Shown here in pieces: positions 1 through 9,572 of a DNA stretch of 64,000 nucleotides. The position numbers and the translations under genes were made by a program. The notes beneath the pieces are model-generated. The model had not been told where the DNA came from and ran no database searches. It saw nothing but the letters and a program-made list of their open reading frames with translations. Position 1 is the stretch's first letter; each line of letters begins with the position of its first letter. The stretch lies in assembly GCF_031822435.1 (NCBI RefSeq), contig NZ_JAVQLW010000001.1:1869501-1933500 (forward strand), read 5' to 3'. The DNA is from Paracoccus sp. MBLB3053. Its GTDB lineage: Bacteria > Pseudomonadota > Alphaproteobacteria > Rhodobacterales > Rhodobacteraceae.

Positions 1-245
1 AACAGAATATTCGTCACAAGCTGAAGCGCGCCGAATTATGGTTTCATTAGGTCGTTTGCACTTCGCTTGTATGGTAAAACTCTGGACGGATTCCCTGTAA
101 ATCGGCCTCGATTCACCGATAGGTACCCAAGTGCTGATTTTACCGGGGGCGACCGGAATATAACCTGCCTCAGGAATTCATTCGGCAACCGGGATCTGCT
201 GATTTTCAACTGCGAAGTGACGAATTTTACCTGCAGTGACGAAAC
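1..245. other. Left edge, no supportable gene
   Basis: This stretch lies beyond the 3' end of ileS and is less GC-rich than the genes. Open frames crossing it are shadows of ileS or short and unlike any family I know. I see no tRNA cloverleaf and no clear promoter. Confidence 0.5.
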
Positions 246-272
246 GGCCCGCCTCGTGTTCCGAAGCGGGCC
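246..272 (-). terminator. Terminator hairpin after ileS
   Basis: A perfect 7-bp stem GGCCCGC/GCGGGCC encloses a 13-nt loop, 29 bp beyond the ileS stop. On the minus strand the stem is followed by GTTTCG, a weak T-rich tail, so this is a plausible intrinsic terminator for ileS. Confidence 0.6.
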
Positions 273-300
273 TTGTGGTTTCCGAATGTGCGAAGCGGGC

Positions 301-3198
301 TCAGCCTTTGCCGCCGAGCGCCTCGTCGCAGCGCGCGCAGGTTCCGGCATGCTTGTGGCTGCCGACATCGGGCAGGATCTTCCAGCAGCGCTCGCATTTC
401 TCGCCCTCGGCCGGCTCGAAGACCACGCCCACGCCCGCGACATCGGGAAGGCGGAAGGCCTCGTTCGGGGCAGGGTCCGCCGTCAGGCTCAGGTCGGACG
501 TGATGCAGATATCGGCGAAATTGACCGATTTCAGCGCCTTGAGCACCTCGGCATCCTCGACATGGACCACGGGGGCGGCCTCGAGGCTGGCGCCGATCAC
601 CTTGTCGGTGCGCTTGATTTCCAGCGCGGCCGTGACCGCGCGGCGGGTGCGGCGGATCGCGTCCCATTTGCGGGCCAGCGGCTCGTTCAGCCAGTCCGCC
701 GGGGTCACCGGGAAGTCGTGCAGGTGGACCGAATCCTCGTCCGAGGGGAAGCGGCTCAGCCAGACATCTTCCATGGTGAAGGGCAGGATCGGCGCGAGCC
801 AGGTCACCAGGCGCTGGAACAGGATGTCCAGCACCGTGCGGGCCGAGCGGCGGCGCAGGCTGTCCGGCGCATCGCAGTAGAGCGCGTCCTTGCGGATGTC
901 GAAATAGAAGCTCGACAAGTCCACGGTGGCGAACTGGAACACGGTCTGGAAGACGCCCTGGAAGTCATAGGCGTCATAGCCCTTGCGGAGCTGGTGGTCG
1001 ATCTGCGCGAGGCGATGCAGGACCCATTGCTCGAGCTCGGGCATGTCCTTCACTTCGACGCGCTCGGCATCCGAGAAGCCGTCAAGGTTGCCCAGCACGA
1101 AGCGCAGGGTGTTGCGCAGCCGGCGGTAGCTGTCCGCGGTGCCCTTCAGGATCTCTTTCCCGATGCGCAGGTCGGCGGTGTAGTCCGACTGCGCCACCCA
1201 GAGGCGCAGGATATCCGCGCCATATTCCTTGATGACATCGGCCGGGGCCACGGTATTGCCGAGCGACTTGGACATTTTCATGCCCTTCTCGTCCAGCGTG
1301 AAGCCATGGGTCAGCACGCCCTTGTAGGGCGCGCGGCCCTTGGTCGCGCAGGCCTGCAGGAGCGAGGAATGGAACCAGCCGCGATGCTGGTCGGTGCCTT
1401 CCAGGTACAGGTCGGCGATGCCGTCGGGCGAGCCATCGGCGCGGTCGCGGATCACGAAAGCATGGGTCGAGCCGGAATCGAACCACACATCCAGCACGTC
1501 CATGACCTGATCGTAAGCCTCGGGATCGGCCACGCCGTCCAGCATCTTCGCCTTGAAATCGGCCCGATACCAGACATCTGCGCCGTCTTTCTCGAAAGCT
1601 TCGATGATCCGGTCATTGACCCGCGGATCGCGCAGCAGGAAATCGGCATCGTCTGGGCGCGCGCCCTTTTTCACGAAGCAGGTCAGCGGCACGCCCCAGG
1701 CGCGCTGGCGTGACAGGACCCAGTCCGGGCGGTTCTCGATCATCGAGAAGAGCCGGTTGCGGCCGGTCTGCGGCGTCCATTTCACCAGCCGGTCGATCGA
1801 GGCGAGCGCGCGGGCGCGGATGGTGTCGCCATATTCGCCCATGCCATCCGTCAGCGCCTTGTCGATCGCGGCGAACCATTGCGGGGTGTTGCGATAGATC
1901 AGCGGCGCCTTCGAGCGCCAGCTATGCGGATAGCTGTGCTTGACCTTGCCCTTGGCGAGCAGCGCTCCGGCCCAGGCCAGCTGCTTGATGACGCTGACAT
2001 TGGCCGGGCCTTCCTTGCCCTCGGCGGTCAGGATCGCCTCGCCGCCGAAGATCGGCAGGTCCTTGCGATAGGAACCGTCGGGTTCGACATTGTAGGTCAT
2101 CGGCAGCCCGAATTTCAGGCCAAGCTGGTAGTCGTCATCGCCATGGCTGGGCGCGGTATGGACGAAGCCCGTGCCGGCATCCTCGGTGACATGGTCGCCG
2201 GGCAGCAGCGGCACGTCATAGTCCCATTCGCCATTGCCGTTCTCGACGCCGTTCAGCGGGTGCTTCAGAGCCACGCCGTCCAGCTCCGAGGCCGGGACAT
2301 CGCGCAGGCGGGTGAATTCCTCGACCTTGGCGGATTTCATCACGCCTTCGGCCAGGGCATCGGCCAGCACGATCTTTTCGCCGATTTTCGCGGTGGCGTT
2401 CTCGGCGGCGGCGGTGACCTCGTAGAGGCCATAGGCGATGGTCGGGTTGTAGGCCACCGCGCGGTTCTGCGGGATGGTCCAGGGGGTCGTCGTCCAGATC
2501 ACCACCGTGGCGCCGTCGAACGCGCCGCCCTTGGGCGCGAACCGCACCCAGATCGTGTGGCTGGTATGGTCGTGATACTCGACCTCGGCCTCGGCCAGGG
2601 CGGTCTTCTCGACCGGCGACCACATCACCGGCTTCGAGCCCTGGTACAGGCTGCCGTTCATCAGAAGCTTCATGAACTCGGCCGCGATCACTGCCTCGGC
2701 GTGGTAGTTCATCGTCAGGTAGGGGTCTTCCCACTTTCCGATGATGCCGAGGCGCTTGAATTCCTCGCGTTGGGTTTCCACCCAGCCTTCGGCGAACTTG
2801 CGGCATTCCTGGCGGAATTCGACGACATCGACATCGTCCTTGTTCTGCTGCTTCAGGCGGTACTGTTCCTCGATCTTCCATTCGATCGGCAGGCCGTGGC
2901 AGTCCCAGCCCGGGACATAGCGCGCATCGCGGCCCATCATCTGCTGGCTGCGGGTGATGAAGTCCTTGAGCACCTTGTTCAGCGCGTGGCCGATATGCAG
3001 ATGGCCGTTCGCATAGGGCGGGCCGTCATGCAGGATGAAGGGGGTGCGGCCCTCCTTGCGGCGCAGGCGGTCATAGATGCCCATGCGCTCCCAACGGGAG
3101 AGCCATTCGGGTTCACGCTGGGGCAGGCCCGCGCGCATCGGGAAATCGGTCTGGGGCAGGAAAACGGTATCGCGGTAGTCGGGGGTCGCGTCGCTCAT
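301..3198 (-). CDS. ileS: Isoleucyl-tRNA synthetase
   Basis: Cytoplasmic class I aminoacyl-tRNA synthetase that charges tRNA-Ile and edits mischarged valine. The 965-residue length fits the bacterial enzyme. The ATP-binding HIGH motif is visible as HLHIGH at about residues 66-71 and the KMSKS loop as GMKMSKSLGN near residue 640. The C-terminus carries the bacterial zinc module, with CERCW near residue 934 and CARC about 20 residues later. The region between holds the editing (CP1) and anticodon-binding domains expected of the family. The ATG start gives the usual N-terminus. It is transcribed alone, downstream of queF but separated from it by a strong hairpin, and followed by its own terminator. 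Confidence 0.98.
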   Translation of the reverse strand: MSDATPDYRDTVFLPQTDFPMRAGLPQREPEWLSRWERMGIYDRLRRKEGRTPFILHDGPPYANGHLHIGHALNKVLKDFITRSQQMMGRDARYVPGWDCHGLPIEWKIEEQYRLKQQNKDDVDVVEFRQECRKFAEGWVETQREEFKRLGIIGKWEDPYLTMNYHAEAVIAAEFMKLLMNGSLYQGSKPVMWSPVEKTALAEAEVEYHDHTSHTIWVRFAPKGGAFDGATVVIWTTTPWTIPQNRAVAYNPTIAYGLYEVTAAAENATAKIGEKIVLADALAEGVMKSAKVEEFTRLRDVPASELDGVALKHPLNGVENGNGEWDYDVPLLPGDHVTEDAGTGFVHTAPSHGDDDYQLGLKFGLPMTYNVEPDGSYRKDLPIFGGEAILTAEGKEGPANVSVIKQLAWAGALLAKGKVKHSYPHSWRSKAPLIYRNTPQWFAAIDKALTDGMGEYGDTIRARALASIDRLVKWTPQTGRNRLFSMIENRPDWVLSRQRAWGVPLTCFVKKGARPDDADFLLRDPRVNDRIIEAFEKDGADVWYRADFKAKMLDGVADPEAYDQVMDVLDVWFDSGSTHAFVIRDRADGSPDGIADLYLEGTDQHRGWFHSSLLQACATKGRAPYKGVLTHGFTLDEKGMKMSKSLGNTVAPADVIKEYGADILRLWVAQSDYTADLRIGKEILKGTADSYRRLRNTLRFVLGNLDGFSDAERVEVKDMPELEQWVLHRLAQIDHQLRKGYDAYDFQGVFQTVFQFATVDLSSFYFDIRKDALYCDAPDSLRRRSARTVLDILFQRLVTWLAPILPFTMEDVWLSRFPSDEDSVHLHDFPVTPADWLNEPLARKWDAIRRTRRAVTAALEIKRTDKVIGASLEAAPVVHVEDAEVLKALKSVNFADICITSDLSLTADPAPNEAFRLPDVAGVGVVFEPAEGEKCERCWKILPDVGSHKHAGTCARCDEALGGKG

Positions 3199-3238
3199 CG
3201 GGCGGTCCTTTGTCGGTCGTTCAGGCAGGCAGCAGAAA

Positions 3239-3268
3239 CCCGGCGGCGCGAACCCTCACGCCGCCGGG
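3239..3268 (-). terminator. Terminator hairpin between queF and ileS
   Basis: A perfect 10-bp stem CCCGGCGGCG/CGCCGCCGGG with a 10-nt loop. On the minus strand it is followed by TTTCTG. It lies 110 bp beyond the queF stop and 40 bp before ileS, so it probably ends queF transcription. Confidence 0.65.
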
Positions 3269-3379
3269 CTGCTAATTCGGATGCCGAACGCCAGAAATCT
3301 CATGCGCTCTCTATAGAAATGCACAAGGGTGGCTGCAAGCACCCGTCGGAATTCTGCCCGTTCGGACCGCCTTGTGGGC

Positions 3380-3844
3380 TCAGCCCCGACCGCGATAGGG
3401 CGCGACGCCCTGATCGGGGATCCACAAGCCCTCGGGCGTCGCGCCGCTCTGCCAGAAGACGTCGATCGGCATGCCGCCGCGCGGATACCAGTAGCCGCCG
3501 ATGCGCAGCCATTTCGGTGCGAGCAATTCGACCAGGCGCAGTCCGATGCTGACGGTGCAATCCTCGTGGAAGGCGCCGTGGTTACGGAAGCTGCCGAGAT
3601 AGAGCTTCAGAGATTTCGATTCGACCAGCCATTCGCCCGGCACGTAGTCGATGACGAGATGGGCGAAATCGGGCTGGCCCGTCATCGGGCAGAGGCTGGT
3701 GAATTCGGGCTGGGTGAAGCGCACGCAATAGGCGGTCTCGGCGCGTGGATTGGGCACGCGCTCGAGCACCGCGTCCTCGGGGGATTGCGGCAGGGTGGTG
3801 GATTGACCGAGCTGGGTCAGGTTGTCGGTGTAATGGCTCATCAT
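3380..3844 (-). CDS. queF: NADPH-dependent 7-cyano-7-deazaguanine reductase QueF
   Basis: Reduces preQ0 to preQ1 in queuosine tRNA modification. At 154 residues this is the short, unimodular QueF type. The catalytic cysteine that forms the thioimide with preQ0 is Cys52 in [12 protein letters not shown], and the QueF substrate signature ESKSLK follows at residues 75-80. The remaining text, including [13 protein letters not shown], matches the tunnelling-fold family. Two adjacent Met codons start the frame; either could be used. No other queuosine gene is present in the window. It is convergent with nothing and faces the hemoglobin gene across a short intergenic gap. Confidence 0.95.
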   Translation of the reverse strand: MMSHYTDNLTQLGQSTTLPQSPEDAVLERVPNPRAETAYCVRFTQPEFTSLCPMTGQPDFAHLVIDYVPGEWLVESKSLKLYLGSFRNHGAFHEDCTVSIGLRLVELLAPKWLRIGGYWYPRGGMPIDVFWQSGATPEGLWIPDQGVAPYRGRG

Positions 3845-3958
3845 CTGCTCCTGTTTTTACCGGGTGGGCTGCGACCGGGTGTCGCGCCATAGCAGGCGCG
3901 GGGCCGCGCGTCAAAGCGCGCCCTTGCGGGCGCCCCGCGCGCGGCCCATATCCGGGCG

Positions 3959-4357
3959 ATGATCCCGCCACGCTTTCCCGTCACCGCCGAACAGATCGAC
4001 CTCGTCGTCGCGGTCTTCTATGCCGCGATCCGCAGGCATGAGGTGCTGGGCCCGATCTTCGCCGCCCATGTCACCGACTGGCCCCCGCATGAGGCCAAGA
4101 TCGCGGCCTTCTGGCGCAATGCGATCCTGCACGAGCGCAGCTACGAGGGCAGCCCGATGCAGGCCCATATGCGCGCGGGCAATGTCGCGCCCGAGCATTT
4201 CCGCGACTGGCTCATGCTTTTCGACGAGACGCTGCGCCGCAGCCTGCCGCCCGAGAGCGCCGCAGGCTGGTCGGCGCTCGCCCATCGCATCGGCGCGGGG
4301 CTGCGCATGGGGGTAGAGAACATGCGACCCAAGGCGGGGCCTCCGGTCTTGCGCTGA
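3959..4357 (+). CDS. Group III truncated hemoglobin
   Basis: A 132-residue 2-over-2 globin. The helical pattern, the FAAHVTDWPPHEAKIAAFW segment and the H..(N9)..HFRDWLMLF spacing match group III truncated hemoglobins. His70 (in QAHM) aligns with the proximal heme ligand; this assignment is by family pattern, not structure. These proteins bind O2 or NO in the cytoplasm and are linked to nitrosative or oxidative stress handling, but their exact role varies. The gene is followed after 46 bp by a VOC-family gene on the same strand, which may be co-transcribed. It is divergent from queF. Confidence 0.85.
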   Translation: MIPPRFPVTAEQIDLVVAVFYAAIRRHEVLGPIFAAHVTDWPPHEAKIAAFWRNAILHERSYEGSPMQAHMRAGNVAPEHFRDWLMLFDETLRRSLPPESAAGWSALAHRIGAGLRMGVENMRPKAGPPVLR

Positions 4358-4403
4358 ACCGGCGCGAGGCGTAAACAAAACGGGAACAAACCCGGAGGTT
4401 GCC

Positions 4404-4727
4404 ATGCGGATCGACTATCTGGAATTCACGTCCCCCGACATTTCGGCCACCAAGGCCTTCTTCGGTCGCGCCTTTGGCTGGGGCTTCAACGATTACGGCC
4501 CGGACTACCAGGAACTGGTCGAAGCCGGGGTCTCGGGCGGGATCGCGGCGGGTCCACTGGCGCCGCCGCTGGTGATCCTCAAGGCCGATGACCTGGAAGC
4601 CGCGCTGGCGCAGGTCAGCGAGGCGGGGGCCGAGATCACCAAGGCGATCTTCAGCTTCCCGGGCGGGCGGCGCTTCCAGTTCCGCGAGCCGGGCGGGACC
4701 GAGATGGCGGTCTGGTCCGAGACCTAG
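4404..4727 (+). CDS. VOC (glyoxalase/dioxygenase fold) family protein
   Basis: A 107-residue protein with one vicinal-oxygen-chelate domain of paired beta-alpha-beta-beta-beta units. The opening MRIDYLEFTSPDISATKAFFGRAFGW and the ending FQFREPGGTEMAVWSE are typical of small stand-alone VOC proteins. The usual C-terminal metal-ligand glutamate is present in EMAVW. A Shine-Dalgarno sequence CGGAGG precedes the ATG. The substrate cannot be told from sequence. It overlaps the convergent TRIC-channel gene by 4 bp. Confidence 0.8.
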   Translation: MRIDYLEFTSPDISATKAFFGRAFGWGFNDYGPDYQELVEAGVSGGIAAGPLAPPLVILKADDLEAALAQVSEAGAEITKAIFSFPGGRRFQFREPGGTEMAVWSET

Positions 4728-5362
4728 CCCTTGTTGCGGGGAGGGCGCGGGCGATAGGTGGGCAGGTTCCAGCCAAAGGCCATGCTGCCGGCCCGCAGCG
4801 CAAAGACTGTAAGCCCGCAGGCGACCAGCGCCCAGCCTTGCGAAGACCCCATGCCGATCAGCGCGGCGCCGACCAGCGCCCCGCCAAAGGCGGCGGTCAC
4901 GTAAAGCTCGCCCTGCTTCAGGACCAGCGGAAGCTCATTGGCGACGGTGTCGCGTGCCATGCCGCCGAACGTACCGGTGATGACGCCCATGGCGACGGTG
5001 ACGACCGGGCCGGCCCCGGCCTCGATCGCGACGCCGACCCCGGCGGGCACCGCGACCCCCAGCGCCAGCGCATCCAGCCACAGAAGCAGGTTGTAGCGGC
5101 TTTCAAACAGATGCGCGGTGAAGAAAACCAGCACGGCCGCCGCCGCGATCAGCAGCAGAAGCTCGGGGCGCCCGACCCAGAAGACCGGGCCTTGGCCCAG
5201 CAGCAGGTCGCGCAGCGTGCCGCCGCCGATCCCGGTCAGCGCCGCAAAGAAGATGAAGCCCACGATGTCGAGCTGCGCACGGCTGGCGACCAGCGCCCCG
5301 GTCAGGGCAAAAACCAGGACGCTGGCATAGTCGAGAAGAGCGATGAGCGAGACGAGGCTCAC
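4724..5362 (-). CDS. Trimeric intracellular cation channel (YicG/UPF0126) family membrane protein
   Basis: A 212-residue inner-membrane protein with about seven hydrophobic segments. The duplicated glycine-rich repeat unit is visible twice, as [19 protein letters not shown] and as [19 protein letters not shown], which is the hallmark of prokaryotic TRIC channels (K+-permeable). I choose the GTG start at 5360-5362 because it overlaps the rnhA stop as GTGA and places the first hydrophobic segment at the N-terminus; longer upstream extensions are rnhA shadow. It is the last gene of a GST-rnhA-TRIC overlapping set and so is probably translationally coupled to rnhA. Confidence 0.88.
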   Translation of the reverse strand: MSLVSLIALLDYASVLVFALTGALVASRAQLDIVGFIFFAALTGIGGGTLRDLLLGQGPVFWVGRPELLLLIAAAAVLVFFTAHLFESRYNLLLWLDALALGVAVPAGVGVAIEAGAGPVVTVAMGVITGTFGGMARDTVANELPLVLKQGELYVTAAFGGALVGAALIGMGSSQGWALVACGLTVFALRAGSMAFGWNLPTYRPRPPRNKG

Positions 5363-5826
5363 TCTGCCGCCTTTGCTGGCTTGTAGGGCGCCATGCCCGC
5401 CCGCGCCAATTCGTCCGCGCGTTCGTTTTCCGGATGGCCGGCATGACCCTTGATCCATTCCCAACGGACCTTGTGGCGTGCCTGGGCCTCGTCCAGCCTT
5501 TGCCAAAGTTCGGCGTTCTTGACCGGCTTGCGGTCGGCTGTCCGCCAGCCATTCCGTTTCCAGCCGTGGATCCACTGCGTGACGCCGTTCTTCACGTAGG
5601 CACTGTCTGTCGTGACCGTGATCTCGCTGGGACGGGAGAGCACCTCCAGCGCCGAGATCGCGGCCATGAGCTCCATGCGGTTATTCGTCGTATCCGCCTC
5701 ACCGCCCGAAAGTTCACGCTCTTTCAGGATAGTTTCTCCGTCCATGGCGCGCATCAGGACGCCCCAGCCCCCGGGGCCGGGATTGCCGCTGCAGGCGCCG
5801 TCGGTCCAGGCCAGCAGGACCGTCAT
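5359..5826 (-). CDS. rnhA: Ribonuclease HI
   Basis: Cleaves the RNA strand of RNA-DNA hybrids in replication and R-loop removal. The 155-residue length is standard. The acidic active site is visible: [16 protein letters not shown] carries the first Asp, [10 protein letters not shown] the Glu, TTDSAYV the second Asp, and the late Asp is in NERADELA. The K-x-G-H segment [15 protein letters not shown] is also typical. The ATG overlaps the upstream GST stop as ATGA, and its own stop overlaps the TRIC gene start as GTGA, so three unrelated genes are chained by 4-bp overlaps. Confidence 0.97.
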   Translation of the reverse strand: MTVLLAWTDGACSGNPGPGGWGVLMRAMDGETILKERELSGGEADTTNNRMELMAAISALEVLSRPSEITVTTDSAYVKNGVTQWIHGWKRNGWRTADRKPVKNAELWQRLDEAQARHKVRWEWIKGHAGHPENERADELARAGMAPYKPAKAAE

Positions 5827-6428
5827 TCGCCAAGGCCCACATAGCCGGGCAGGGCGGCGATGCGCGCAAGCCAGCGATTGATCGCGGGAAAGCGCGCCAT
5901 GTCGAAGCCGCTGCGCTCTTCGGCGGTGTGCGTATAGCCATAAAGGCAGATATCTGCGATCGAGGGCGCATCGCCGACCAGCCAGTCCTGTGTGGCCAGG
6001 CGATCTTCCATCACCTGCAAGAGCTGATGCCCGCGCTCAAGCAATTCGGCAAGGCGTTCGGGTGTCGCGAGATGGCGTCGCTGCGGATAGAAAAGCAATG
6101 CCCCGCGCACGGCGATGACGCCTTCATGCTGGTTCTGTTCCCAGAACATCCAGGACATGACCTCGGCGCGCCGGAATGCATTCTCGGGCAGGAAGCTCGT
6201 GCCCTCTGCCAGCCAGAACAGGATCGCGTTCGATTCGGGAAGCAGGCGACCGTCATCCAGCTCCAGCACCGGGGCCTTGCCAAAGGGAAGCCGGCCTTCG
6301 GCCTTGGCGCGATCCAACGCCTCGGTCTCATATTCGACATCGACCGTGTCGCACTGGCGTCCCAGAAGCGACATCAGCAGTCGCACCTTGTAGCTGTTTC
6401 CCGAAGAGGGCATTGAAAAAAGACGCAT
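5823..6428 (-). CDS. Glutathione S-transferase family protein
   Basis: A 201-residue cytosolic GST. The N-terminal thioredoxin-like domain contains [23 protein letters not shown], the cis-Pro strand ([10 protein letters not shown]) and the glutathione-binding LPESNAI. The C-terminal helical domain has the conserved N-capping motif in [13 protein letters not shown]. The ATG at 6426-6428 is preferred because it places the first beta strand at the N-terminus; the upstream extension is unlike any GST. Substrate unknown. It heads the overlapping GST-rnhA-TRIC set. Confidence 0.88.
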   Translation of the reverse strand: MRLFSMPSSGNSYKVRLLMSLLGRQCDTVDVEYETEALDRAKAEGRLPFGKAPVLELDDGRLLPESNAILFWLAEGTSFLPENAFRRAEVMSWMFWEQNQHEGVIAVRGALLFYPQRRHLATPERLAELLERGHQLLQVMEDRLATQDWLVGDAPSIADICLYGYTHTAEERSGFDMARFPAINRWLARIAALPGYVGLGE

Positions 6429-6514
6429 TCGACACCTGCCTTGGTCCAAGTCCTGCTGCCCGCGCGGCGGCGGGCAAGCCAAATCTGCGCGGCACTATAG
6501 GTGGGATCGCATCA

Positions 6515-6538
6515 GGCGGCCAGCGCAAGCAGGCCGCC
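6515..6538 (-). terminator. Candidate hairpin after first DUF1330 gene
   Basis: A perfect 7-bp stem GGCGGCC/GGCCGCC with a 10-nt loop lies 15 bp past the DUF1330 stop. There is no good T-run after it on the minus strand, so termination is only possible. A second GC hairpin (TGCCCGC/GCGGGCA) lies near 6451-6475. Confidence 0.35.
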
Positions 6539-6552
6539 CCAATCATGGCGCG

Positions 6553-6882
6553 TTACGAGGGTTTCGCCAGATAGGGGATGGCCCCTGCGATGTCGGTATC
6601 GTCGATCAGTCGGAAATGGCTGACCGAGCCATCCTGCCTGGCTTTGCCGAAGGGCGCGTATTCCGGATCGTTCACGAACGACATCGCATCGTCGCGGTTC
6701 GGGAACTGGATCAGCGCGATCAGCGTCTCGTCGGTCTGGTCGCCTTCCAGCGTCTCGATATTGCCGCTGCGCGACAGGTAGCGGCCATTATGGCGGGCCG
6801 CGATGTCATGCACACGCGCGGCATAGTCGGGGATCCATGCATCGTCGGTGACCTGCACCTCGGCAATCAGAAAAACGGTCAT
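6553..6882 (-). CDS. DUF1330 family protein (copy 1)
   Basis: A 109-residue dimeric alpha/beta-barrel protein of the DUF1330 family (ferredoxin-like fold related to stress-responsive barrels and monooxygenases). Family features visible are the strand MTVFLIAEVQVTD, the central GRYLSRSGNIETLEG, and FPNRDDAMSFVNDPEYAPF. The ATG at 6880-6882 follows the AGGAAACCC region and aligns with the start of copy 2. It has a close paralogue immediately upstream. The function of the family is not settled. Confidence 0.8.
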   Translation of the reverse strand: MTVFLIAEVQVTDDAWIPDYAARVHDIAARHNGRYLSRSGNIETLEGDQTDETLIALIQFPNRDDAMSFVNDPEYAPFGKARQDGSVSHFRLIDDTDIAGAIPYLAKPS

Positions 6883-6988
6883 TCGGGTTTCCTCCCTGCC
6901 CGAGCCGCACGCTACGATCGGCGGCGGCAACTTGGAGCAGCATAGTGGCCAAGACTTCTTGCCGTCCATCCGACGATTTGACGACCCG

Positions 6989-7324
6989 TCAAGTGGCGGC
7001 AGGCCCCACAAGATAGGGGATGGCGCCGGCAAGGTCGGTGTCGTCGATCAGCCGGTAATGACAGATCGATCCCTGCCGCCGCGCCGCGCCATAGGGCGCA
7101 TATTCGGGGTCATCGGCAAAGGCCAAGACATCCTCGCGCGAGGGGAATTCCAGAAGCGAGATGACCGTGCCTTCGCTAGGGGGGCCTTCGATGGTCTCGA
7201 CATTGCCGCTGCGGGACAGGAACCGGCCATTATGGCGTGCGGCGATCTCATGCACATGTGCGACGTAATCGGGGATCCAGGCTTCGTCCGTGATCTTCAC
7301 TTCGGCGATCAGATAGACTGTCAT
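6989..7324 (-). CDS. DUF1330 family protein (copy 2)
   Basis: A 111-residue paralogue of the neighbouring DUF1330 gene. Shared blocks include MTV(F/Y)LIAEV, the DAWIPDY/EAWIPDY segment, HNGR(Y/F)LSRSGN(I/V)ET(L/I)EG, and the C-terminal LIDDTD(I/L)AGAIPYL. The two genes lie in tandem, same strand, 106 bp apart, which indicates local duplication. The ATG is set by alignment with copy 1. Likely a small cytoplasmic dimer; substrate unknown. Confidence 0.8.
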   Translation of the reverse strand: MTVYLIAEVKITDEAWIPDYVAHVHEIAARHNGRFLSRSGNVETIEGPPSEGTVISLLEFPSREDVLAFADDPEYAPYGAARRQGSICHYRLIDDTDLAGAIPYLVGPAAT

Positions 7325-7426
7325 GCGGAACACTCCCGTGAAAGCCAGCCGCCGCATGGTCGCGGTCGGCCCCCGCAGAATAACAGAAGGGACCGATTGC
7401 CTCCTAACGCGAAAATCAGGCGCGGA

Positions 7427-8386
7427 TCAGGCCTCGCGAAGCACCCGAGGCACCTTGAATTCAACGTTCTCGCGCGCCGTTTCGACCAGTTCCACGGTCA
7501 CGTCGAAACGCGCGCGGAAGGCTTCGACCACCTCGTCGACCAGCACCTCGGGCGCGCTGGCCCCCGCGGTGACGCCGACCGAGCGTACGCCCTCGATCGC
7601 GCGCCAGTCGATCTGGTCGGCGCGCATGACGAGTTGCGAATAGGCGCAGCCCGCCGCGCTGCCCACTTCGACAAGGCGGCGCGAGTTCGAGCTGTTCGGC
7701 GCCCCGATCACGAAAAGCGCGTCGATCTGACCCGCGATCGCCTTGACCGAGGCCTGGCGATTGGTGGTGGCATAGCAGATGTCTTCCTTGGCAGGGCCGA
7801 CGATGGCGGGGAAACGTGCCTGCAGCGCGGCAACGATGGCTGCGGTGTCATCGACCGAAAGGGTGGTCTGGGTGATGAAGGCGAGACGGCCCGGATCGCG
7901 CGGGTCGATCACCGCCACATCTTCCACTGTTTCGACCAGAAGGACCTCGCCATCGGGCAACTGACCCATGGTGCCCAGCACCTCGGGGTGCCCGGCATGG
8001 CCGATCATCACCATCTGAAGGCCCGCGGCGTGATGGCGCTCGGCCTCGACATGGACCTTGCTGACCAGGGGGCAGGTCGCGTCGACATAGACCATCTCGC
8101 GGCGACGCGCCTCGGCCGGGATGGCTTTGGGAACGCCATGCGCCGAAAAGATCACCGGGCGGTCATCGGGGCATTCATCCAGTTCCTCGACGAAGACCGC
8201 GCCCTTGTCACGCAGGTTGTCCACCACGAACTTGTTGTGCACGATCTCGTGGCGGACATAGACCGGGGCGCCCCATTTCTGCAGCGCCATCTCGACGATC
8301 TTGATCGCGCGGTCCACGCCCGCGCAGAAGCCGCGCGGGGCAGCGAGGTAAAGGATCAAAGGCGGTTTCTTGTCCATGCCCATCAC
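7427..8386 (-). CDS. ispH: 4-hydroxy-3-methylbut-2-enyl diphosphate reductase
   Basis: Last step of the MEP isoprenoid pathway, giving IPP and DMAPP; a cytoplasmic [4Fe-4S] enzyme. The 319-residue length is normal. Cluster-binding cysteines are visible in PRGFCAGV (Cys21), [11 protein letters not shown] (near residue 105) and [10 protein letters not shown] (near 204). The HE loop of the active site (NKFVVDNL..G region, then HGV and HAGHPE) is in place. Three in-frame Met codons lie within the first four residues; I use the first. The ispDF gene of the same pathway is in the window at 59.8 kb but not linked. Confidence 0.96.
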   Translation of the reverse strand: MMGMDKKPPLILYLAAPRGFCAGVDRAIKIVEMALQKWGAPVYVRHEIVHNKFVVDNLRDKGAVFVEELDECPDDRPVIFSAHGVPKAIPAEARRREMVYVDATCPLVSKVHVEAERHHAAGLQMVMIGHAGHPEVLGTMGQLPDGEVLLVETVEDVAVIDPRDPGRLAFITQTTLSVDDTAAIVAALQARFPAIVGPAKEDICYATTNRQASVKAIAGQIDALFVIGAPNSSNSRRLVEVGSAAGCAYSQLVMRADQIDWRAIEGVRSVGVTAGASAPEVLVDEVVEAFRARFDVTVELVETARENVEFKVPRVLREA

Positions 8387-8415
8387 CTAGCCTTCCGCCC
8401 AGCCTGCCGCAAGGT

Positions 8416-8976
8416 TCAGGCGCCCTCGAATGCTGTCAGGGCGAAGACCTCGTGTCCCATCTCTTCAAGCAGCTTGCGCCCACCCAGCTCGGGCAGGTCG
8501 ATGACAAAGGCGCAGCCGATGACTTCTGCCCCAAGACGCTCGCAAAGCGCGATGCCTGCCGCAGCGGTTCCTCCGGTGGCAAGAAGGTCATCCACGATCA
8601 GCACGCGGTCACCGGGGTTCAGTGCGTCGTCGTGGATTTCGACGACCGCCTCGCCATATTCCAGCTCATAGGCCTGGCTCAGAACGGCGCCCGGCAACTT
8701 GCCCTTTTTCCGGATCGGCACGAAGCCCACGGAAAGCTGGTGGGCCACGGCGCCCCCCAGAATGAAGCCGCGCGCCTCGAGCCCCACGACCTTGTCGATC
8801 TGTTCGCCGGCATAGGGGTTCAGAAGCTGGTCGACTGCCATGCGAAATCCGCGCGCATCCGCGAAGAGGGTGGTCACGTCGCGAAACAGGATACCCTCTT
8901 TCGGGAAGTCGACGATCGTTCGGATATAGTCCCGGACCTCGCGGGTGTCGCGGCTTCTCTTTGCCGGTTTGTCCAT
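8416..8976 (-). CDS. apt: Adenine phosphoribosyltransferase
   Basis: Salvages adenine to AMP using PRPP. The 186-residue length is slightly longer than the E. coli enzyme. The PRPP-binding loop is [14 protein letters not shown] and the N-terminal [17 protein letters not shown] is diagnostic of Apt. The ATG at 8974-8976 shares its last base with the upstream flavin-reductase stop (TGATG arrangement), which supports both the start and co-translation. The longer upstream frame is antisense-like text from the neighbour and is not used. Confidence 0.95.
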   Translation of the reverse strand: MDKPAKRSRDTREVRDYIRTIVDFPKEGILFRDVTTLFADARGFRMAVDQLLNPYAGEQIDKVVGLEARGFILGGAVAHQLSVGFVPIRKKGKLPGAVLSQAYELEYGEAVVEIHDDALNPGDRVLIVDDLLATGGTAAAGIALCERLGAEVIGCAFVIDLPELGGRKLLEEMGHEVFALTAFEGA

Positions 8977-9572
8977 CAGGGTCGCTCCATTTCGAAAGTC
9001 TCGGTCGTGATCGTGTAATCCTTGTAGCCCAGGCGCGACAGCCAACCGTTGCGTCGCGGGTCGAACCGGCCGTCGATGACGCAGTCTTCGCGCAGATGGA
9101 TGCCGGTCACGACCCCCAGCACCATGTAGTTCGCTTCGCCGGCCAGGCGAAGGATGCGCGTTGCCCGACATTCGAGCGAGGCCGCCGCCTGGGCAACCCG
9201 CGGGCAATCTATGGTTTCGCATTCGGCCGCCTCTATTCCTGCGGCCTCGAACTCGCTTACCCCTGCCGCCAGAGCTGCCGAGCTTGCATTCACCTGATCC
9301 TTCATCGCGCCGTCGGCGATATTGACGCAGAAGACCCGGCTTTGCGCGATCTGCTCGACGCTGTCTTTGGTGCCGCGTCGATCGGGTTTGGCTGCGGTTG
9401 AAGCGAACATCACCTGGGGCGGGACATAGGCGGTCAGGTTGAAGAAGGAATAGGGCGCAAGATTGTCACCCAACCTGCCACGGGTCGAAATCCAGCCGAT
9501 AGGGCGGGGGGCGACAATGGCATTCAACGGGTTGTGGGGCAGGCCGTGACCGGCCTCGGGTCGGTAGAACAT
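8976..9572 (-). CDS. Flavin reductase-like (FMN-binding split barrel) protein
   Basis: A 198-residue protein of the flavin reductase domain family. The opening [21 protein letters not shown] and the block [22 protein letters not shown] are the standard FMN-binding segments. The central [26 protein letters not shown] and C-terminal [10 protein letters not shown] also fit. It probably binds FMN as a dimer; whether it is a reductase partner of a monooxygenase or an independent flavoprotein cannot be decided. It is coupled to apt by a one-base overlap. Confidence 0.85.
   Translation of the reverse strand: MFYRPEAGHGLPHNPLNAIVAPRPIGWISTRGRLGDNLAPYSFFNLTAYVPPQVMFASTAAKPDRRGTKDSVEQIAQSRVFCVNIADGAMKDQVNASSAALAAGVSEFEAAGIEAAECETIDCPRVAQAAASLECRATRILRLAGEANYMVLGVVTGIHLREDCVIDGRFDPRRNGWLSRLGYKDYTITTETFEMERP

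Noticed and set aside
67..1713. Long plus-strand ORF opposite ileS
   Set aside because: Ileus-strand shadow: the ileS motifs (HIGH, KMSKS, zinc finger) are on the other strand and this frame has no family features.
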